Origin: Paenibacillus sp. FSL R7-0273
GTDB taxonomy: Bacteria; Bacillota; Bacilli; Paenibacillales; Paenibacillaceae
Reading direction: 5' to 3'
DNA: 64,000 bases
NCBI RefSeq assembly: GCF_000758625.1
Contig: NZ_CP009283.1
Span: forward strand, 2,057,501-2,121,500
A model generated the notes under the pieces. The model searched no databases. It was not told the origin of the DNA and saw nothing but the letters and a program-made list of their open reading frames with translations. The translations under genes and the position numbers were made by a program. This document shows, in pieces, positions 45,019 through 53,938 of the stretch; positions within the stretch are counted from its first letter, which is position 1, and each line of letters opens with the position of its first letter.

Positions 45019-45576
45019 GTGGATTCCATAGAAGAGAAGATCAGGAGGATACAGGCCGGGGAAGGCAGCCTGTTCTCAGATGTGATTAGGCTGTACCAGC
45101 AGCAGATCTATCTTTACTGCTTCCGGCTGTTGAACAGCAGGGTAGAGGCGGAGGATGCGGTGCAGGATATCCTGATTAAGGCTTATCAGAATATTGGGCA
45201 ATACAAGCCGCAGGCGGGCTTCGTATCATGGCTTTACACAATCGCTTACCATCATTGTCTGAACCAGCTGAGGCGGCAGAAATTTCAGCTTCAGCTGCGC
45301 AAGCTTCTCCGGCAGGAGGTTAAAGTGAGCAGCGCAGAACAAGTAGTCGAGAACAGTCTGTTCAGTGAACCGGTTTCAACCTCTCTGGGGAAGCTGAGTG
45401 CGGAAGACCGGAATTTGCTGATACTGCGTATTTATGAAGAAAAATCGTTTGCGGAAATCGGCGAAATTCTGGGCGTCAGCACGGCTACTGCACGCAAAAG
45501 ATATGAACGGACCAGAACCAAGCTGAAAAAGGTGCTGGAGAGAAAGGAGATACAACTGTGGACAAGATTCAATTGA
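45019..45576 (+). CDS. ECF-type RNA polymerase sigma factor
   Basis: A 185-residue sigma-70-family protein with region 2 (about 20-85, LNSRVEAEDAVQDILIKAYQNI, a classic region 2.2-2.4) and region 4 (about 120-175, RIYEEKSFAEIGEILGVSTATARKRYERTRTKLKK). No region 3, so it belongs to the ECF group. The start is GTG at 45019 with AAAGGAG. The next gene overlaps by 19 bases and is a membrane protein, the usual sigma/anti-sigma pairing. The target promoter is unknown; no clear autoregulatory copy was found upstream. Confidence 0.92.
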   Translation: MDSIEEKIRRIQAGEGSLFSDVIRLYQQQIYLYCFRLLNSRVEAEDAVQDILIKAYQNIGQYKPQAGFVSWLYTIAYHHCLNQLRRQKFQLQLRKLLRQEVKVSSAEQVVENSLFSEPVSTSLGKLSAEDRNLLILRIYEEKSFAEIGEILGVSTATARKRYERTRTKLKKVLERKEIQLWTRFN

Positions 45577-46685
45577 CCCCGGAGGAGCGGTTTCTGAAGG
45601 ACGGGGACCGGTCTGCCGGTTTGATCCCCGTTGATGTTCATGAACCGGTAATGAAAGCGCTCGGTCTTGGCGCAGACTTGCCCGCTGCAGAAGAGCAGAT
45701 CTCTCCGCCAACCGGAGAGACTCCTAACATTATGCGCAGGCTGGAGGCAGAAGCCGGAACGATGCAGCGCCGGAAGCGAATCCTGCGGATTCCCATTCAG
45801 GGCTGGGCAGCGGCACTTTTTATAATAGTCCTGCTGGGTGGCGGCTATACCCGGTATTCCGGTGAACTCCGGCAGGGAAGCCAATTTCAGTACAAGGTGC
45901 TGCCCTATAAGCCTATTCCGGCAACGAACTCAGGCGGTATGATAATGAAGCCGGATGAACCTCTGATCCCCTGGCCGGCCCAGGCGCAGACGAGCAAGGA
46001 AGATGAACTTTATAAGATGAAATATTCACAGGGCTACAGTGCCATAGAGACGCTGCTGCATTCCGGTGAGTTCGCCACTTATGTTATCAAACGTGAAGAC
46101 AGGGATGAACAAGCTCATCTTGGCTTGTACTGCCCTCCGATTATAGTCAAGGACTATTCTGCTTATATGGCCAGTGTAGAGAAGTACCATGCTCCGGAAG
46201 TGAAGCAGCCGGGAGATATGCCGGAAGGGTATACCTTGGATGAGGCGGTAATCAAGCCTTCACTTATAAAGGTTGAAGATGATAAGCAGTTTGAAGGCGA
46301 AGGCGAGATTGACCTGGGAGACGGCTTCCGGCTGACCTGGAAACGGGAGAAGGCGGAAAACATTGCTTATGATTCTTCTACACTGGTATACAAGAAGGGG
46401 AAGAACCAGGTGAGAATCAGTGCCTCGCGTGTTGATGAAAATACTGACCTTGCAGAAAGCCTGCTGTGGACCGAAACGACAAAAGTGGAGAATATTGATA
46501 TCGGCGGCAAGCAGCTCATTTATCTCGAACCCTCCGGCAATGAAAAGATTGATCTGGGCTATAAGTATAGAATGGTCTGGTCTGATCCCGAAGAACAAAT
46601 CATCTATAATATGTCGGTTCGTCAGGAGAAGGCTGAGCTGACAAAGGATGAGGTTATCCACATTGCAGCCGGTATGATAAATTAA
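45558..46685 (+). CDS. Membrane protein co-encoded with the ECF sigma factor (putative anti-sigma, DUF4367-like)
   Basis: A 375-residue protein with about 75 cytoplasmic N-terminal residues, one membrane helix (about 79-96, GWAAALFIIVLLGGGY) and a large outside domain. The last 150 residues (EGYTLDEAVIKPS, then VYKKGKNQVRISASR and MVWSDPEEQIIYN) resemble the DUF4367 domain found in RsgI/RsiV-like anti-sigma and lipoprotein families. The start GTG 45558 lies inside the sigma gene (19-base overlap), so expression is coupled. Holding the sigma factor at the membrane is the expected role, inferred from the arrangement. Confidence 0.78.
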   Translation: MDKIQLTPEERFLKDGDRSAGLIPVDVHEPVMKALGLGADLPAAEEQISPPTGETPNIMRRLEAEAGTMQRRKRILRIPIQGWAAALFIIVLLGGGYTRYSGELRQGSQFQYKVLPYKPIPATNSGGMIMKPDEPLIPWPAQAQTSKEDELYKMKYSQGYSAIETLLHSGEFATYVIKREDRDEQAHLGLYCPPIIVKDYSAYMASVEKYHAPEVKQPGDMPEGYTLDEAVIKPSLIKVEDDKQFEGEGEIDLGDGFRLTWKREKAENIAYDSSTLVYKKGKNQVRISASRVDENTDLAESLLWTETTKVENIDIGGKQLIYLEPSGNEKIDLGYKYRMVWSDPEEQIIYNMSVRQEKAELTKDEVIHIAAGMIN

Positions 46686-46800
46686 CTAAGTTCAGTTACT
46701 TTAGTTACAAAACGTTTTCTTTAATTACGTAAGCTTCCAAAGCCCCTGTACACAGGCTATGATAATTGTGAAAATATGCACAAGGGGGCAACGGTTATAC

Positions 46801-48363
46801 ATGAAAAAGAAAACAGCAGCCGCTCTTCTTCTCATTCTCTCCGTTATTCTGGTTATCGCGGGCTGCGGTAACGGAAACAGCAACAGCACTAATACGGAAA
46901 ATAACGCAAGCGGGAATAAGAGCACTAACAGCGCGGCAGCCGCAACGGAGGCACCGAACGGGGCAGAAGCCGTTTCCGGGGCATCAGTTGCCAGCTATAC
47001 ACCACTGGATCAGTTACAAGACAGCTACGACATTATCATTGTCGGTGCCGGCGGAGCAGGGATGACCGCTGCGCTGGAAGCAAAGGCGAAGGGCCTGAGC
47101 CCGGTTATTTTGGAGAAAATGCCGGTTGCCGGCGGGAATACAACAAAATCCTCCTCCGGGATGAACGCATCCGAGACCAAGTTCCAGAAGGAGCAGGGCA
47201 TCGAGGACAAAAACGATCTGTTCTATGAGCAGACTCTGAAGGGCGGGCATGATACCAATGATACAGAAATGCTCCGTTTCTTCGTGGACAATTCCGCTGC
47301 AGCAATTGACTGGCTCGATTCCATCGGAATCCGGCTGAACAATATTACCATCACCGGGGGCATGAACGAGAAGCGCACCCACCGTCCGGAAGACGGCTCG
47401 GCCATTGGCCAGTATCTGGTTAAAGGTCTGGTGCAGAATGTCCAGGAGCAGGGAATCCCGCTGTTCGTCAATGCTGACGTGCAGGAAATTACTCAGCAGG
47501 ACGGCAAGGCTAACGGTGTAAAGGTTCTGTTCAACCAGGCGGACGAAAAAATCATTACAGGCAAAGCGGTCGTTGTAACTACAGGCGGCTTCGGCTCCAA
47601 TATGGATATGATTACAGAAGTAAGACCGGATCTTGAGGGTTATGTGACCACTAACCAGATTGGCAGCACCGGCGACGGCATCAAGATGATTCTGGCACTG
47701 GGCGGAACGACCGTTGATATGGAGCAGATCCAGGTTCACCCGACAGTACAGCAGGACAAATCCTATCTGATCGGCGAAGCTGTCCGCGGTGAAGGCGGTC
47801 TGCTCGTCTCAAATGAAGGCACACGGTTCACCAATGAGCTGGATACACGCGATAAAGTAACAGCAGCCATTAATGCCCTTCCTGAAAAAGCAGCTTATCT
47901 CGTCTTTGATTCCGGTGTGAAAACCCGTGTTAAGGCAATTGAGCAGTATGAAAAGATGGGCTTTGTCATCCAGGGCGATTCGGTCCAGGCTTTGGCTGAA
48001 GCAATGCAGGTGCCTGCTGACAAGCTACAGGCCACACTTGATACCTGGAACGCCGCAGTTGCCGGTAAACAGGATACCGAATTTGGCAGAAAGACCGGGA
48101 TGGATCATGATCTGTCCGCAGGACCGTTCTATGCCATCAAAATCGCTCCGGGGATTCACTATACCATGGGCGGTGTGAAGATCAACACGAATACTGAAGT
48201 ACTGGATAAAGACGGCCAGCCGATTGCCGGTTTGTTCGCTGCAGGTGAAGTAACGGGCGGACTGCACGGCGAGAACCGCATAGGCGGTAACTCTGTTGCC
48301 GAGATTATTATCTTCGGCCGCCAGGCTGGTATTAAATCTGCAGAGTTTGTACAGGCCCAGTAA
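46801..48363 (+). CDS. Flavin-dependent fumarate/urocanate-reductase-like lipoprotein
   Basis: About 520 residues. The start ATG 46801 (AAGGGGG 12 bases before) begins a lipoprotein signal (KKKTAAALLLILSVILVIAGC, lipid Cys about 22), a Ser/Asn/Ala-rich linker (about 23-75) and the FAD domain (IIIVGAGGAGMTAALEAKA, about 83). Catalytic stretches of flavocytochrome fumarate reductases are conserved: HPT, EAVRGEGG, GTRFTNELDTRD, IHYTMGG and ENRIGGNS. The N-terminal FMN-binding or multihaem domain of many homologues is absent. It should therefore face outward and accept electrons from another carrier; the acceptor substrate (fumarate, urocanate, acrylate-type) cannot be chosen from sequence. Confidence 0.88.
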   Translation: MKKKTAAALLLILSVILVIAGCGNGNSNSTNTENNASGNKSTNSAAAATEAPNGAEAVSGASVASYTPLDQLQDSYDIIIVGAGGAGMTAALEAKAKGLSPVILEKMPVAGGNTTKSSSGMNASETKFQKEQGIEDKNDLFYEQTLKGGHDTNDTEMLRFFVDNSAAAIDWLDSIGIRLNNITITGGMNEKRTHRPEDGSAIGQYLVKGLVQNVQEQGIPLFVNADVQEITQQDGKANGVKVLFNQADEKIITGKAVVVTTGGFGSNMDMITEVRPDLEGYVTTNQIGSTGDGIKMILALGGTTVDMEQIQVHPTVQQDKSYLIGEAVRGEGGLLVSNEGTRFTNELDTRDKVTAAINALPEKAAYLVFDSGVKTRVKAIEQYEKMGFVIQGDSVQALAEAMQVPADKLQATLDTWNAAVAGKQDTEFGRKTGMDHDLSAGPFYAIKIAPGIHYTMGGVKINTNTEVLDKDGQPIAGLFAAGEVTGGLHGENRIGGNSVAEIIIFGRQAGIKSAEFVQAQ

Positions 48364-48406
48364 GAGATCCGGCTTTCTGCTGCCGTATCTTTACAGCACA
48401 AAAAAC

Positions 48407-48453
48407 AAACAGCAGGAGTTCCGGCTCATATGAGCGTGGCTCCTGCTGTTTTT
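48407..48453. terminator. Bidirectional terminator
   Basis: AACAGCAGGAG at 48408-48418 pairs with CTCCTGCTGTT at 48440-48450 across a 21-base loop, with T runs on the plus strand and A-rich sequence on the other side, between convergent genes. Confidence 0.8.
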
Positions 48454-48494
48454 ATGTTTTTTAAGACGGTAGCAGATGTAAGAATAACTTATTG

Positions 48495-49733
48495 CTAAGC
48501 CTCCACGGCAGGCTCCGGCACCGGCTTGGAGCTCCGGGTCAGCGAGAACAGCTCAAGCTCCGGCCGGTGGCGGCCGGCCAGCGTATCCGCCAGCAGCTCG
48601 GCTGCAATTAAGCTGTAGACCGTTCCGTTGCCGCCGTAGCCTTCAATGAAATAGGAATGCGGATAATCCGGGTGCGGGCCTATCAACGGGAGTCCGTCCC
48701 GCGTGGTGCCAAAAAGAGCACCCCAGGCATACTCAGTCTCAACACCCTTAGCCTCCGGAAAGAGCGCCGCAACCTCCTCCAGCAGCTGCCGGCACTGGGA
48801 GAGCACCCGGACCTCGCGCCGCTCGGGGTCAGTAAGCTGCTCATCCTTGCCGCCGGCAATAATACAGCCGTCAGGTGTGGTCCGGAAATAAAGATAGGGC
48901 CGGGCCGTTTCCCAGATCAGGCTCTGCTCATGCCATTTAGGCAGCTTGGCCAGCGGGCGGGTCTTAATGGCATACGTGTTGATCAGCTCTGCACCGCGGT
49001 CCTTTTTCATCTCCTGGGTCTCATAGCCCATAGCGAATACGACTTTTTTGGCAAAAATTCTGCCCCGGTCTGTATAGCAGGTAACCCCGTCAGCGTGGTA
49101 TTCATAACGAACAGCACGGGTATGCTCATAAATACGGACACCGCCGGAATGTGCCTTGTCAATCAGACTGTGGACCATCCGGAACGGGTTCGTTTCGGCA
49201 TCACCCTTGGAATACAAGGCTGCAGGTTTGGAGAAGGAGTAATGGGCCCCGATCATGTCTGCATCCCAGAACTCCGAATGAAATCCGTGGGTGGTCAGCG
49301 TTTCGTGCTCCTGCCGGAGCAGCGGAACATCCTCCGGCGTGCTGGCGTAGAGCAGGCTGCTGCGCGGAATGATCTGGGTATCGATATCAAGCTTGCCAGG
49401 CAGGTCCAGAATTTTATCCAAAGCTTCCCGGCATAATTTATAGAACAGTACACCGCTAGCTTCACCAAATGTATTGATGCATGAAGTCAGCGTTTTATCA
49501 TTGGCGATCTGCAGCAGGCCGGTATTGGCGTGGGAGCTTCCGCCGGCGACCGCTCTTTTATCAATCAGGACGGTTGAAGCTCCGCTGAGCGACAAGCGGT
49601 AGGCCATCATGGCCCCGCCCATGCCTCCGCCGACGATCAGGCAGTCGCAGGATAGGTCCTCCTCCAGTGAAGGATAAACCGGACAGCCGCTTAAAGTGGC
49701 TTCCCATGGCATCTTTCCGCTGTTAAGTCTCAT
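48495..49733 (-). CDS. FAD-dependent oxidoreductase of the DAO (amino-acid oxidase) family
   Basis: A 412-residue soluble flavoenzyme. The Rossmann FAD site DCLIVGGGMGGAMMAYRL lies at about 29-46 and the second strand ends in LIDKRAVAGGSSHANTG, which is the DAO-family pattern. Near the C terminus, GLPLIGPHPDYPHSYFIEGYGGNGTVYS is the flavin-ring end motif. It resembles glycine/sarcosine-oxidase-like and gamma-glutamylputrescine-oxidase-like proteins; the amine substrate is not determinable. ATG 49733 follows AAGGAGAGAG. It is a single gene, convergent with the fumarate-reductase-like gene. Confidence 0.87.
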   Translation of the reverse strand: MRLNSGKMPWEATLSGCPVYPSLEEDLSCDCLIVGGGMGGAMMAYRLSLSGASTVLIDKRAVAGGSSHANTGLLQIANDKTLTSCINTFGEASGVLFYKLCREALDKILDLPGKLDIDTQIIPRSSLLYASTPEDVPLLRQEHETLTTHGFHSEFWDADMIGAHYSFSKPAALYSKGDAETNPFRMVHSLIDKAHSGGVRIYEHTRAVRYEYHADGVTCYTDRGRIFAKKVVFAMGYETQEMKKDRGAELINTYAIKTRPLAKLPKWHEQSLIWETARPYLYFRTTPDGCIIAGGKDEQLTDPERREVRVLSQCRQLLEEVAALFPEAKGVETEYAWGALFGTTRDGLPLIGPHPDYPHSYFIEGYGGNGTVYSLIAAELLADTLAGRHRPELELFSLTRSSKPVPEPAVEA

Positions 49734-49911
49734 ATGTCTCTCTCCTTAGTGAGATTCCGATAGGGTAGTATTGGCAGTCCTGTTTGTACTGATGCACAGG
49801 AGGCAGGACCATTTTATTTTGATGACGGGTAAGGTACGGCTGCTACATAAACTTGAAGCACCAGCGGCATAATAAGGACTGCTTGTACATTAAGAAGGAG
49901 GGAATTACAGA

Positions 49912-50145
49912 ATGCACTCAAACCAAATGCAGGCGTTAAGCGGCAAGGAACTGGAATACATCGCTGACTCCATCTCCAATGAGGATTTGCTCATCAAGCA
50001 GCTGGCTGCCACCGCAGGTACAACCCAGAACCAGACGGTGCAGCAGATTTGCGTTCAGCAGATCCAGAGCCATTCCCAGCACATGAATACGCTGATTCAG
50101 CTGATGCAGCAGCACCAGCAATACGCGCCGGCACAGCCGCAATAA
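49912..50145 (+). CDS. Small Gln-rich protein next to a spore coat gene (putative coat component)
   Basis: A 77-residue soluble protein rich in Gln, His and Ser (QQICVQQIQSHSQHM..., ending YAPAQPQ), with helical N-terminal two thirds. AAGGAGGG lies 9 bases before the ATG. It is 56 bases upstream of a CotF-type coat gene, and small Gln-rich partners of this sort are common beside such genes in Paenibacillus and Bacillus. The assignment to the spore coat comes from context only. Confidence 0.65.
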   Translation: MHSNQMQALSGKELEYIADSISNEDLLIKQLAATAGTTQNQTVQQICVQQIQSHSQHMNTLIQLMQQHQQYAPAQPQ

Positions 50146-50201
50146 TGACATGAATTTCTTTTAGTACGGAATCTATATCCAAAAAACAGGAGGTAATGCT
50201 A

Positions 50202-50591
50202 GTGTACGCACAAAACGGAACCGCATTTATGGCAGATGAGGACTTGCTGAATACTGTGCTGGCGGATTTGAAGCGCACAGTGCGCGAATATACAACCGCT
50301 GCAACCGAATCGAATTGTCCGACTGTCCGCCGGACCTTTAATGATTTGACCATGGACACGCTGCGGCTGCAGGGAGAGCTCTATACCCAGATGTCTCAGC
50401 TGAACATGTACACTGCACCGGGTAAAGCGCTGCGCCAGGATGTGGATAAGCAGATCCAGACCGCCCATCAGACGCAGGCGAAATGCCAGCAGTTTGTACA
50501 GCAGAAAACAGGCGGCGCGGGAGCATACAACCAGGCGGGAATACCTGCGCATCAGCCGAATGTTCAGAATCACAACCCTTACTATATGTAA
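50202..50591 (+). CDS. Spore coat protein, CotF family
   Basis: About 129 residues. The core EDLLNTVLADLKRTVREYTTA followed by ESNCPTVRRTF matches the CotF/YhcQ coat family, predicted as a helical ferritin-like bundle; the C-terminal part (GAYNQAGIPAHQPN...) is Gln/Asn/Pro-rich. GTG 50202 is preferred over the ATG two codons upstream because AGGAGG lies only about 3 bases before that ATG but about 9 before the GTG. It is expected to be made in the mother cell late in sporulation. A terminator follows. Confidence 0.85.
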   Translation: MYAQNGTAFMADEDLLNTVLADLKRTVREYTTAATESNCPTVRRTFNDLTMDTLRLQGELYTQMSQLNMYTAPGKALRQDVDKQIQTAHQTQAKCQQFVQQKTGGAGAYNQAGIPAHQPNVQNHNPYYM

Positions 50592-50651
50592 ACCTGCCCG
50601 GCGGCCGGTGAAGCATAGTAAATACTGCTGCTTTTAAGAGCTGTACAGAGT

Positions 50652-50688
50652 CCGTTCATACCGGGAATCCCGGCAGAACGGGCTTTTT
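50652..50688 (+). terminator. Rho-independent terminator after spore coat genes
   Basis: CCGTTC and CCGGG pair with CCCGG and GAACGG (two stacked stems), followed by GGCTTTTT. Confidence 0.8.
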
Positions 50689-50868
50689 CTGCTGCTGAGG
50701 ATAGTGGCGGAGCCCATGTATGAATAAGCTGTACGGTCAGCAGCGGGACTCACGCAAGGTGATTTTGTTTGCAGAAGCGACATTTTCGTGTCATATTAGT
50801 ATTAAACTCTTTTCGCTGGTGCCGCGCTGAAGATGTAAGGCGGCAGGCGAACTATCCGGGGGGAAGGC

Positions 50869-51369
50869 ATGAAGGAAATGGACGAATTAAAGAGGAAAGT
50901 GCTGGAACTGCTTAAGGAGGACGCCCGGAGCTCTGCGGCGCTGATGGCGACCCTGCTTGGAGCGGAGGAAGAAGATGTTAAGACGGCGATTGAGCAGATG
51001 GAAAAGGATCATGTTATCGTAAAATATGCGACTGTCGTCAACTGGGATAAAGTGAGCGATGAGCGGGTTACTGCGCTGATTGAAGTGCAGATTACACCTG
51101 AGCGCGGACGCGGCTTTGAAGGCATAGCGGAGCGCATCTATCTGTACCCGCAGGTGAAATCGGTCTATCTGATGTCCGGCGCCTATGACCTGCTGGTCGA
51201 AGTCGAAGGACGCAATCTCCGTGAGGTCGCCAATTTCGTATCCGAGAAGCTGTCGCCGATTGATTCGGTGCTATCCACCAAAACCAACTTTACGCTCAAA
51301 AAATACAAACAGGACGGTATCATCTTTGAAGAGCATGAAGAGGACAACCGTCTGCTGATATCTCCGTAA
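50869..51369 (+). CDS. Lrp/AsnC family regulator (YugG-like)
   Basis: A 166-residue regulator with an N-terminal winged helix-turn-helix (about 5-55, LELLKEDARSSAALMATLLGAEEEDVKTAIEQME) and a C-terminal RAM/AsnC ligand-binding domain (about 65-145, ITPERGRGFEGIAERI and VYLMSGAYDLLVEVEG). ATG 50869 follows GGGGGAAGGC. It is 13 bases upstream of an aminotransferase gene, the same order as yugG-yugH in Bacillus subtilis. It probably controls that gene in response to an amino acid. Confidence 0.9.
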   Translation: MKEMDELKRKVLELLKEDARSSAALMATLLGAEEEDVKTAIEQMEKDHVIVKYATVVNWDKVSDERVTALIEVQITPERGRGFEGIAERIYLYPQVKSVYLMSGAYDLLVEVEGRNLREVANFVSEKLSPIDSVLSTKTNFTLKKYKQDGIIFEEHEEDNRLLISP

Positions 51370-51382
51370 AGGAAGTAATCAT

Positions 51383-52603
51383 ATGATCACGAATAATCAG
51401 AAGCAGACCGGAGAATCAGGCAAATCCATGAATTCCTATCTGGCGCCGCTGGTGCAGCAGATCCAGCCGTCAGGTATCCGCAAATTCTTTGATCTGGCCG
51501 CAGGCAGCAAGGATATCATCTCACTCGGTGTCGGCGAGCCCGACTTCAAGACGCCTTGGCATGTCAGGGAAGCCTGCGTTTATTCACTGGAAAGAGGCTT
51601 TACCGGCTACACCTCGAATGCGGGGATGCCGGAGCTGCGCGAAGGAATCGCCAATTACCTGCATTCCCGGTTTGCCGTTACCTATAACCCTGCCGACCAG
51701 ATTATTGCAACGGTAGGCGGCAGTGAAGCAATCGACCTGGCGCTCCGCGCGTTGATCTCGCCCGGAGACGAAATTCTGATTCCTGAGCCGTGTTATATTT
51801 CCTATTCCCCGATTACAGCCATCGGCGGAGGAATTCCGGTCGGAATCGAAACCTTTGGCGAGAATAACTTCAAATTAACGGCTGCAGATCTGGAAGCCAA
51901 GATTACACCGCGCTCGAAGATCCTGATCCTGTGTTATCCGAGCAATCCGACCGGGGCCATCATGACCCGTGAGGACTGGGAGCCGATTGCCAAGGTAGTC
52001 GAGAAGCATGATCTAATCGTCATTTCCGATGAGATTTACGCCGAGCTGACCTACGGCAGCAATCATGTAAGTTTCCCGTCGCTGCCCGGCATGATGGACC
52101 GGACGATTCTGGTCAGCGGCTTCTCCAAAGCCTTTGCCATGACCGGCTGGCGGATGGGCTATGCCTGCGGGCATCCTGATCTGATCTCCGCGATGCTGAA
52201 GATCCACCAGTACACCGTGATGTGCGCCCCATCCATGGGCCAGGTAGCTGCTCTCGAGGCGCTTACTAACGGGATGGAGGAGAAGGACCGGATGACGGAT
52301 TCCTATAACCAGCGCCGCCGCCTGATCGTCAAGGGCCTGCGCGAGGCCGGCCTGGATTGCCATGAGCCGCAGGGCGCTTTCTACGCATTCCCGAGCGTCC
52401 AGCGGACCGGCCTTACTTCAGACCAGTTTGCCCAGCGCCTGCTGATGGAGTACAAAGTTGCGGCAGTACCGGGCAGTGTGTTCGGTCTCGGCGGCGAAGG
52501 CTATCTCCGCTGCTCCTATGCGACATCCGTAGCACAGCTGAATGAGGCCATCGAGCGGATCGGTGCTTTTGTCCAGCAGCTGGAACGGGAGCGGACGGAA
52601 TAG
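51383..52603 (+). CDS. Pyridoxal-phosphate aminotransferase, class I (YugH-like)
   Basis: A 406-residue fold-type I aminotransferase of the aspartate/aromatic group. The substrate-binding start GVGEPDFKTP, the cofactor Asn/Asp/Tyr region (CYPSNPTGAIMT, then VISDEIYAELTY), the Schiff-base lysine in SGFSKAFAMTGWR and the C-terminal arginine (LRCSYA) are intact. ATG 51383 follows AAAGGAAG. The Lrp-type regulator directly upstream suggests amino-acid-responsive control. The exact substrate is not readable. Confidence 0.93.
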   Translation: MITNNQKQTGESGKSMNSYLAPLVQQIQPSGIRKFFDLAAGSKDIISLGVGEPDFKTPWHVREACVYSLERGFTGYTSNAGMPELREGIANYLHSRFAVTYNPADQIIATVGGSEAIDLALRALISPGDEILIPEPCYISYSPITAIGGGIPVGIETFGENNFKLTAADLEAKITPRSKILILCYPSNPTGAIMTREDWEPIAKVVEKHDLIVISDEIYAELTYGSNHVSFPSLPGMMDRTILVSGFSKAFAMTGWRMGYACGHPDLISAMLKIHQYTVMCAPSMGQVAALEALTNGMEEKDRMTDSYNQRRRLIVKGLREAGLDCHEPQGAFYAFPSVQRTGLTSDQFAQRLLMEYKVAAVPGSVFGLGGEGYLRCSYATSVAQLNEAIERIGAFVQQLERERTE

Positions 52604-52701
52604 GACAGCTGTTATTGCGGTGAGCCGGAGGATAGCAATCAATGGCACTTCTTCTTAGTATATGGTATTATTTTACTATTCCATTTCATTAGGGGGAACG
52701 A

Positions 52702-52944
52702 ATGATGCTCATAGGCGATTGTTACCTGTCTCCCTACGGCGGGGGAAGCTATCCGCAGAGCGGGCATTCTGCTGTTGATGCTGCTGCGCGCAAGCGGACA
52801 CTGGAAGATGAAATTCTGGTTCTCCGCAGCAGAATGGAGCAGATATTTGTCCAGGAGAAATCCTTTACCTCCGAGCTTGTCATTGAGATCAGCTGTCTGC
52901 TGGACCGCAAAATTAATGAATATATGAGGGGAGCCTACCACTAA
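52702..52944 (+). CDS. Spo0E-like aspartyl-phosphate phosphatase
   Basis: An 80-residue protein whose last 45 residues fit the Spo0E family helix pair: LEDEILVLRSRMEQIF, then SELVIEISCLLDRKINEYM, with the signature S-x-x-L-D-x-x-I (here SCLLDRKI). Spo0E-type proteins dephosphorylate Spo0A~P or related response regulators and delay sporulation; this is family knowledge. The first 30 residues are a Gly/Ser-rich extension without match. ATG 52702 follows AGGGGGAACG. A terminator follows. Confidence 0.8.
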   Translation: MMLIGDCYLSPYGGGSYPQSGHSAVDAAARKRTLEDEILVLRSRMEQIFVQEKSFTSELVIEISCLLDRKINEYMRGAYH

Positions 52945-52976
52945 GCCTGGCTTATGTGGAAATCCCCTTTATAGGG

Positions 52977-52998
52977 AGAGCCTTCGGGCTCTTTTTTT
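52977..52998 (+). terminator. Rho-independent terminator after the Spo0E-like gene
   Basis: Stem AGAGCC / GGCTCT, tetraloop TTCG, then six T. Confidence 0.9.
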
Positions 52999-53029
52999 AT
53001 GACTAACTTAACCGAAGGGCGGAATGGTC

Positions 53030-53920
53030 ATGGTCAAGGTATTCAAAAGCGAGGCCGGTAAAATACAGGTGCTGCAGTCCTATGATGAGCTTTTAGGACA
53101 GTGGGGGGTGGATTTTCAGGAGCTTGATATTGCTACGCCATACGGGACAACCCATATCATCACGGCTGGTGATGCCGCTTTGCCGCCGCTGCTGCTGTTT
53201 CACGGTGTAGGTGATAATTCGGCGGTGATGTGGCTGCTGAATATGAAGGCGCTGTCACAGCATTTTTACTGTATTGCGGTCGATACACTGGGCGGTCCCG
53301 GCAAAAGTATGCCGGATGCCAGCTTCACTAAACAGGCCTTTAATCAGGTGGACTGGATCAGCAGGGTGGCTGACGGACTGGGACTGGAGCAATTTTATGC
53401 GGCAGGCGTGTCAAACGGGGCGTATATGGCCTTTAACTACACGGTTAACGAGCCAGATAGGGTGCTGAAGGCTGTCTGTATGGAAGGCGGGATGGTCACT
53501 GCACCGTTAAAAAGCATGCTGCAGACGCTTACGATGATGTTCCCGGAGCTCCTTGTGCCGACCCGTAAAAATCTGCTTAGGGTGGTGGGCAAGCTCAGTT
53601 CACCGGAATCCCGCCTGTCCGAAAAGCATCCAGAAGTGGCTGAGCATATAGTCCTTCTAATGAAGAATCACAACCAGCAGGCGATGTTTGTACATAAGCT
53701 GCAGTTATATGACCAGGCCAAGGCAGCCGGTGTGCGGGAGAGGCTGTATTTTGTGCTCGGGGATTACAAGCTGGACCGGAAAAAGGACTTCACAAGCGTA
53801 CTGGACGCCGGCAATTTCCGTTACAAGGTCATTCAGGGCTCAGGTCACGGTGTTAATCATGAGCAGCCGGAGCGCGTGCACCGGGAAATGATTGATTTTC
53901 TCAAAAGAGACCTATTGTAA
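53030..53920 (+). CDS. Alpha/beta-fold hydrolase
   Basis: About 296 residues. Oxyanion stretch LLLFHGVGDNS (about 60-70), nucleophile elbow GVSNGAYMAF (Ser about 127) and catalytic His near the C terminus in GSGHGVNHEQPE show the alpha/beta hydrolase fold; the acid is probably the Asp in VLGDYKLDRK. There is no signal peptide, so it is cytoplasmic. The second ATG (53030) is preferred because AAGGGCGG ends 7 bases before it and only one base before the first ATG. The substrate is unknown; an esterase or C-C hydrolase role is possible. Confidence 0.85.
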   Translation: MVKVFKSEAGKIQVLQSYDELLGQWGVDFQELDIATPYGTTHIITAGDAALPPLLLFHGVGDNSAVMWLLNMKALSQHFYCIAVDTLGGPGKSMPDASFTKQAFNQVDWISRVADGLGLEQFYAAGVSNGAYMAFNYTVNEPDRVLKAVCMEGGMVTAPLKSMLQTLTMMFPELLVPTRKNLLRVVGKLSSPESRLSEKHPEVAEHIVLLMKNHNQQAMFVHKLQLYDQAKAAGVRERLYFVLGDYKLDRKKDFTSVLDAGNFRYKVIQGSGHGVNHEQPERVHREMIDFLKRDLL

Positions 53921-53938
53921 CCGCTCAAGCCCTGAAGC

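Noticed and set aside
46711..46726. cre-like ACAAAACGTTTTCT before the fumarate-reductase-like gene
   Set aside because: Three mismatches at fixed positions of the cre consensus.
49880..49900. SigK/SigE-type -10 before the spore coat genes
   Set aside because: CATAATAAG fits only in part and no matching -35 was found, although mother-cell expression is likely.
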